Of a stretch of DNA of 6,537 nucleotides, positions 1-6,537 are shown piece after piece. Under the pieces are notes generated by a model. It saw only the letters and a program-made list of their open reading frames with translations, did no database searches and was not told where the DNA came from. The position numbers and the translations under genes were made by a program. This DNA comes from Thermodesulfobacteriota bacterium (GTDB taxonomy: Bacteria > Desulfobacterota > Thermodesulfobacteria > Thermodesulfobacteriales > Thermodesulfatatoraceae): NCBI GenBank assembly GCA_013154385.1, contig JAADCO010000062.1, positions 1-6,537 of the forward strand, written 5' to 3'. Position 1 is the first letter of the stretch. Every line of letters starts with the position of its first letter.

Positions 1-69
1 AAGACCTATGAGCGTAATGAAAAGCCCCATGAGAATCAGCATCTTTCCCATGGTCTCAAGGGGACTCAT
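1..69 (-). CDS. DUF2905-like small membrane protein, N-terminal part only
   Basis: This is the start of a leftward gene that continues beyond the left window edge; 23 codons are visible. The peptide begins MSPLETMGKMLILMG and runs into a hydrophobic stretch (LILMGLFITLIGL) that looks like the first membrane helix. The short polar start, a Gly-Lys pair, then a Leu/Ile/Gly-rich helix is the pattern I associate with DUF2905 proteins, small bacterial membrane proteins of unknown function. An almost ideal Shine-Dalgarno, AAGGAGGT, lies at 83..76. Two ATGs stand in tandem, at 72 and 69; the one at 69 is 7 nt from AGGAGG and is preferred, while the one at 72 would give 4 nt. The start overlaps the queH stop (TGATG), so the two genes should be co-transcribed and translationally coupled. 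The family call rests on few residues and is moderate; the existence of a gene here is fairly secure. Confidence 0.6.
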   Translation of the reverse strand, partial: MSPLETMGKMLILMGLFITLIGL

Positions 70-641
70 CATTCGACCTCCTTCTTCTTCAGCAGTTTGC
101 GAAACTTCTTGTCGTAACGTTCCTGTTCACTAAAGATACAGCCGCAATAGGGCTGGCGGTAGATCTCGAGCCGTCGGGCCTCTTCCTGGCCTTCCTCCCA
201 GCCCTCGCGAAAGTCGCGGTAGACGAAGTCTACGCCGTAGCGGAAAGAGAGATCCTCCCCTATCTCCTTCACCAGCCCGTGGGCCTGATAGCGGCTGTAG
301 AGAAGGGTGGTGCTGAAGGCGTCGAACCCGAGCTCCAGGGCCTTTTTCACCGTGGCCTCAAGACGCATGAGATAGCAGACCTCGCAACGGCGGTCCTCCC
401 GGAAGGCAACCGCGCGCAGAAAGGGGCGAAGCCCGTAGGTCTTGTCCCATATCAGCGGAAGATCCTTGACCTCCGCCACGGTCTCGAGGGCTTTTATCCT
501 CCGCCTGAATTCCCGATAAGGATGTATGTTCGGATTGTAAAAGAAACCGGTGACGCTCCATCCCTCGTCGCGGAGGACGCGCAGAGGATAGAGCGTGCAG
601 GGACCGCAACAAATGTGTAACAAAATCTTTTTATTCTCCAT
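69..641 (-). CDS. queH: Epoxyqueuosine reductase QueH
   Basis: QueH reduces epoxyqueuosine to queuosine at wobble position 34 of GUN-anticodon tRNAs (Asp, Asn, His, Tyr). It is the cobalamin-independent replacement for QueG and a cytoplasmic iron-sulfur enzyme. The product is 190 aa from the ATG at 641. The family signature is complete: HICCGPC near the N-terminus (C11, C12, C15), FYNPNIHP (about 34-41), CEVC (C86, C89), FSTTLL (about 109-114) and YCGC (C166, C168). These cysteines are the expected ligands or redox residues. A longer reading from a TTG at 653 adds four residues (MQEK) but has no ribosome site of its own. The ATG at 641 is preceded only by a weak A-rich AAGAAAAA, so the start is not certain. 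The gene diverges from dnaN and is followed directly by a DUF2905-like gene. The family assignment is secure. Confidence 0.93.
   Translation of the reverse strand: MENKKILLHICCGPCTLYPLRVLRDEGWSVTGFFYNPNIHPYREFRRRIKALETVAEVKDLPLIWDKTYGLRPFLRAVAFREDRRCEVCYLMRLEATVKKALELGFDAFSTTLLYSRYQAHGLVKEIGEDLSFRYGVDFVYRDFREGWEEGQEEARRLEIYRQPYCGCIFSEQERYDKKFRKLLKKKEVE
76..83 (-). promoter_or_regulatory. Shine-Dalgarno of the DUF2905-like gene
   Basis: AAGGAGGT on the minus strand lies inside the last codons of queH, 4 nt before the ATG at 72 and 7 nt before the ATG at 69. It decides that the small downstream gene is real and slightly favours the second ATG. Confidence 0.7.
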
Positions 642-653
642 TTTTTCTTGCAA

Positions 654-662
654 ATTCTAGCA
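654..662 (-). promoter_or_regulatory. Possible extended -10 promoter for queH
   Basis: On the minus strand TGCTAGAAT matches the extended -10 pattern TGnTATAAT with one mismatch. No convincing -35 box lies 16-18 nt upstream. If used, transcription would begin near 647, about 6 nt before the preferred ATG at 641. That would give an almost leaderless message and exclude the TTG at 653 as the start. This is inferred from sequence pattern alone. Confidence 0.3.
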
Positions 663-672
663 AATTTTGCTA
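658..672. repeat. 15-bp palindrome over the queH promoter candidate
   Basis: TAGCAAA-T-TTTGCTA is a perfect 7-bp inverted repeat around a single central base. It overlaps the upstream half of the candidate queH -10 element. GCAAATT also occurs as a direct repeat at 650-656 and 660-666, exactly 10 bp apart. Symmetry plus position would suit an operator for a dimeric regulator, but no regulator is identified. A chance AT-rich palindrome remains possible. Confidence 0.4.
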
Positions 673-682
673 TTTTCTTCCT

Positions 683-700
683 GCAAGCTTGCGCGAGCTT
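683..700. repeat. Nested palindromes GCAAGCTTGC and AAGCTTGCGCGAGCTT
   Basis: GCAAGCTTGC (683-692) is a perfect 10-bp palindrome. It overlaps AAGCTTGCGCGAGCTT (685-700), which is self-complementary except for one T/G pair. The element is GC-rich within an otherwise AT-rich intergenic region and ends where the first DnaA-box-like nonamer begins (699). It could be a protein site or cruciform, or part of the replication origin. The sequence shows only the symmetry. Confidence 0.4.
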
Positions 701-832
701 TTCAACAAAACGGCCGTGAAAAAAGGTGTGGAAAACTTGTTCAGAAAGTTAATCACTTTTTTTCGACACAGCTTTCAACAGGGAGGTTCCCAAGGCCACC
801 AGAGGCATCCCCACTTTTCAACACATTCAACA
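699..832. other. Candidate chromosomal origin: cluster of DnaA-box-like nonamers
   Basis: Four sites fit TTTTCNACA exactly: 699-707 (TTTTCAACA), 727-735 on the minus strand (TTTTCCACA), 760-768 (TTTTCGACA) and 815-823 (TTTTCAACA). Two near matches lie at 772-780 (CTTTCAACA) and 824-832 (CATTCAACA). The minus-strand site differs from the consensus DnaA box TTATCCACA at one base; the other exact sites differ at two. The cluster occupies the non-coding region directly upstream of dnaN, a common place for oriC. The region is clearly more AT-rich than the flanking genes. dnaA itself is not adjacent, which weakens the argument from context. The box cluster is seen directly; its role as oriC is inference. 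Confidence 0.5.
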
Positions 833-851
833 CCCACAACAACATCCATCA

Positions 852-906
852 AAAGATTTCAAAGATTGAAATTGGAAGAAAGAACTGTTTAAAGATGGGG
901 AAAGAT
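852..906 (+). repeat. Four AAAGAT repeats, candidate unwinding region
   Basis: AAAGAT occurs at 852-857, 861-866, 891-896 and 901-906. The offsets from the first copy are 9, 39 and 49 bp, so all four fall on roughly the same face of the helix. The segment is A-rich on the plus strand and lies between the DnaA-box-like cluster and dnaN, where a DNA unwinding element would be expected if this is an origin. A promoter or leader function for dnaN is an equally reasonable reading. Confidence 0.3.
866..894 (+). promoter_or_regulatory. Possible sigma-70 promoter for dnaN-gyrB
   Basis: TTGAAA (866-871) matches five of six bases of the -35 consensus and is followed after 17 nt by TTAAAG (889-894), a weak -10. 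The start would fall near 901, leaving a leader of about 33 nt that contains the strong dnaN ribosome site. No better pair is obvious in the intergenic region. It overlaps the AAAGAT repeats. Confidence 0.3.
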
Positions 907-921
907 TAAGGATTCGCTGGG

Positions 922-928
922 AAGGAGA
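922..928 (+). promoter_or_regulatory. Shine-Dalgarno of dnaN
   Basis: AAGGAGA, within a longer purine run up to 933, lies 6-7 nt before the ATG at 934. It fixes the dnaN start. Confidence 0.8.
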
Positions 929-933
929 GAGGG

Positions 934-4909
<3,976 letters not shown>

Positions 4910-5653
4910 CTACTTTCCCCCCTCCTCCTGGATTACTTCGCGGAAGATGGTCTTCTTGAGCCAGTTGAGCCCGAGTTTCAGGAGCTCTTCCTCGTCGTTT
5001 AAGGCGGATTCGATCTCTTCGGCGGAAAAGAGGTCCTTGAGCTCTCCGGATTCCACGAGGGGCCGGAAGCGCTCGAGCTCGTAGCACACTATGTAGATGC
5101 GATCCAGCTCATCTGCGGAAAGGGGCCGATCAAGGCGGTTCCTGGCGAAGACGATCTCCCCGAAGAGATCGTTGAAGGCGTAGTAGGGCTCAAGACCCTG
5201 TTCCTTGATCCACTCCTTCACGGAAATGGGGCGCTTCTCGAAGTGGCCCTTGCAGTGGGTTTCGCGAATGATGCGGTAGATCTCAAAGGGCCGGCCCTCT
5301 TCGTCCCGCCCCGCAAACCGCGCCAGAGGATAGGTGCGGCAGGAACTGGGACGATCTTCGTAGACCGAACAGCCCTCCTTTTGGAGAAAGGGGCAGGAGA
5401 AATCGTGGACGTTCATGCGCACCGAGACCACGGGCAACTGCGTGACGTCTCCCAGGTGCAACTCGCCGAACTTTTCGATGAACTCCCTCGAAGGGATCTT
5501 CAGCGCGCGGCGCAAGCGCAAGAAATCGTAGGGACTAAGGACGAGATTGACGTCGTAGCAACAGAGGTTGAAGCAGGAGATCCCGGGATAGCAGGCAAAT
5601 TCGAAGACGTCGTCCAGGGTGAGCTCTCGATGGTCGAAGACCGGTTGGTCCAT
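4910..5653 (-). CDS. YkgJ-family cysteine-cluster protein
   Basis: This family is known for conserved cysteines thought to bind a metal or iron-sulfur cluster; its function is not established. The product is 247 aa from the ATG at 5653. Cysteines follow the family layout: C21, C27, C31 and C32 (ISCFNLCC), then C87, C95 and C105 in a segment of the form CPFLQKEGC...YEDRPSSCRTYP, with C134 (ETHCKG) and C190 further on. The C-terminal 110 or so residues are charged and probably helical, with no cysteine cluster; there is no signal peptide or membrane segment. A reading from a TTG at 5669-5671 would add six residues but would place the strong ribosome site inside the coding sequence, so I reject it. 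The stop abuts the start of sixA (TAGATG), which implies one operon. Family call confident; function unknown. Confidence 0.85.
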   Translation of the reverse strand: MDQPVFDHRELTLDDVFEFACYPGISCFNLCCYDVNLVLSPYDFLRLRRALKIPSREFIEKFGELHLGDVTQLPVVSVRMNVHDFSCPFLQKEGCSVYEDRPSSCRTYPLARFAGRDEEGRPFEIYRIIRETHCKGHFEKRPISVKEWIKEQGLEPYYAFNDLFGEIVFARNRLDRPLSADELDRIYIVCYELERFRPLVESGELKDLFSAEEIESALNDEEELLKLGLNWLKKTIFREVIQEEGGK

Positions 5654-5658
5654 GTCCT

Positions 5659-5664
5659 CCTCCT
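5659..5664 (-). promoter_or_regulatory. Shine-Dalgarno deciding the YkgJ gene start
   Basis: AGGAGG on the minus strand (within CAGGAGGAGGAC) sits 5 nt before the ATG at 5653. It makes that ATG the start and rules against the TTG 18 nt further upstream. Confidence 0.8.
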
Positions 5665-5693
5665 GTGGCAATTTGTTCTCAAGTTAGCAGATC

Positions 5694-5732
5694 TGGGGCT
5701 TTGGGGCTAGGCGGATGAGAGCTGGCCCTAGC
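5694..5732. repeat. Short repeats in the divergent ykgJ-like/truD gap
   Basis: The 127-bp gap (5654-5780) holds a tandem direct repeat TGGGGCT at 5694-5700 and 5702-5708, 8 bp apart. It also holds an inverted repeat GCTAGG (5706-5711) with CCTAGC (5727-5732) around a 15-nt loop. They could be a binding site for a regulator of one or both genes, or simply chance. I see no convincing -35/-10 pair for either gene here, and no RNA gene. Confidence 0.25.
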
Positions 5733-5764
5733 GGCGCACGGGTCTTAATTTTCTGCCAGTCAAA

Positions 5765-5771
5765 GAGGGAG
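5765..5771 (+). promoter_or_regulatory. Shine-Dalgarno of truD
   Basis: GAGGGAG ends 9 nt before the ATG at 5781. It supports that start; the GTG at 5771 is in a different frame. Confidence 0.55.
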
Positions 5772-5780
5772 TGCGAGCGT

Positions 5781-6537
5781 ATGCGCATCAAGGAGAAACC
5801 CGAGGATTTCGTCGTCTACGAGGTGGCGGACATCGCGCCCGAAGGCCGGGGAGAGCACGCCTTGTATCGTCTGACCAAGCGGGGAGCCACCACCTGGGAC
5901 GTCATCGGAGACGTGGCGCGCAAGCTCCGTTTGCGGGCCGAGGCCATCAAGTACGGCGGGCTCAAGGATCGGCACGCCGTCTCCTATCAGTTCGTGACCA
6001 TCAAGCAGGGCCCCAAGAGGGACATAGAGGGCCGAAACTATCGGCTGGAGTATCTCGGCCAGACCACCCAGCCCATGAGCAAGGCCCGCCTGCGGGGAAA
6101 CCGCTTTCGCATCCTGGTCAAGGGGGTTTCCGCCGAGGGTCTGGAAGAGGAAGTCCGCCTGGTGAACCGCTTCGGCGTGGTCAACTACTTCGACGACCAG
6201 AGGTTCGGTTCCGTAAGGCACGGTCAGGGGTTTGCCCTGCGGGAGATCATCCTCGGCAACTACGAAAAGGCCCTCTATCTCCTCCTGGTGGAGGGGAGCC
6301 AGTACGAAATGAAGCGCACCCAGGAGTTCCGCGATTGCCTGCGAAAGAACTGGCCCAACGTCAGGGCCTGCATCGAGCTTGCCCCCAGCCGCTGGGAGAA
6401 GAACCTCCTCGAATTCTTGAGCCGCCATCGCCCTTCGAAACGCACCTTCAAGAGGGCCCTCGCCCTGGTTGACGGCGAATATCTCCTCATGCTGTGCCAC
6501 GCTTATCAGGCCTACATCTGGAACGAGACGGTCAAGA
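5781..6537 (+). CDS. truD: tRNA pseudouridine(13) synthase TruD, N-terminal part
   Basis: TruD converts U13 of certain tRNAs (tRNA-Glu in E. coli) to pseudouridine. The reading frame is open from the ATG at 5781 to the window end: 252 codons are seen, and full-length family members are about 350-400 aa, so roughly a third is missing. Family features are RIKEKPEDFVVYEV at the N-terminus, GRGEHALYRLTKRGATTWDV (22-41), the catalytic motif GGLKDRHAVSYQ (59-70) with D63 as the expected nucleophile, NYFDDQRFGS (135-144), and AYQAYIWNE near the visible end (241-249). The start fits the usual onset of the family and has GAGGGAG upstream. It diverges from the ykgJ-like/sixA pair. Both halves of the catalytic core seen here look intact. 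Confidence 0.93.
   Translation, partial: MRIKEKPEDFVVYEVADIAPEGRGEHALYRLTKRGATTWDVIGDVARKLRLRAEAIKYGGLKDRHAVSYQFVTIKQGPKRDIEGRNYRLEYLGQTTQPMSKARLRGNRFRILVKGVSAEGLEEEVRLVNRFGVVNYFDDQRFGSVRHGQGFALREIILGNYEKALYLLLVEGSQYEMKRTQEFRDCLRKNWPNVRACIELAPSRWEKNLLEFLSRHRPSKRTFKRALALVDGEYLLMLCHAYQAYIWNETVK

Noticed and set aside
667..909. Short open frames in the queH-dnaN intergenic region
   Set aside because: They start at TTG without a ribosome site, have no familiar motif and lie over the box cluster and repeats, which explain the region better.
642..933. preQ1 riboswitch or other structured RNA leader for queH
   Set aside because: No preQ1-type hairpin with an A-rich tail is visible on the queH strand, and the likely leader is very short.
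5741..5760. Promoter for truD around TCTTAATTTT
   Set aside because: TTAATT could be a weak -10 but the six bases 17 nt upstream (CTGGCC) do not resemble a -35, and it is not an extended -10.
5760..6500. Open frames opposite and out of frame with truD
   Set aside because: The frame from 5781 carries the full TruD motif series including GGLKDRHA; the frame from the GTG at 5771 and the minus-strand frames give Arg/Pro/Gly-rich or His/Leu-rich shadows.

Overview
The window is ordinary bacterial chromosome. Seven protein-coding genes fill nearly all of it, and two of them run off the ends. The coding DNA is GC-rich with strong G/C preference at third codon positions. The encoded proteins are rich in Glu, Lys and Arg. 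GyrB carries the long insert in its C-terminal half that is typical of Gram-negative enzymes. QueH, a TruD pseudouridine synthase, a YkgJ-type cysteine-cluster protein and a Gln-His-Gly SixA occur together. This combination suits a thermophilic, anaerobic Gram-negative bacterium, perhaps of the Thermodesulfobacteriota/Desulfobacterota kind. That placement is an inference with low confidence.

Layout, left to right. (1) A leftward unit holds queH (69-641) and then the start of a small membrane protein resembling DUF2905 (1-69), joined stop-to-start. (2) A divergent, AT-rich intergenic region of about 290 bp (642-933) holds several palindromes, a cluster of DnaA-box-like nonamers, a set of AAAGAT repeats and possible promoters for both sides. 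(3) A rightward replication/topology unit holds dnaN (934-2046) and gyrB (2049-4433), only 2 bp apart. (4) A leftward unit holds a YkgJ-family cysteine-cluster gene (4910-5653) and sixA (4430-4909), with no gap between stop and start. Its 3' end overlaps the 3' end of gyrB by 4 bp. (5) A short divergent gap (5654-5780) is followed by truD, rightward and cut by the window end.

dnaN and gyrB supply the replication sliding clamp and the ATPase subunit of DNA gyrase. Neither dnaA nor recF, the usual neighbours, is present between or immediately before them. The non-coding DNA upstream of dnaN nevertheless looks like an origin candidate, with four sites fitting TTTTCNACA and two near matches within about 135 bp. 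queH and truD both act on tRNA: epoxyqueuosine reduction at the wobble base and pseudouridine formation at U13. They lie in separate units, so no functional link should be read into their proximity.

I did not find a novel multi-gene system. The points that deserve follow-up are the candidate oriC before dnaN, the palindrome over a possible queH promoter, the Arg-to-Gln change in the SixA signature, and two start-codon corrections (queH and the YkgJ gene).
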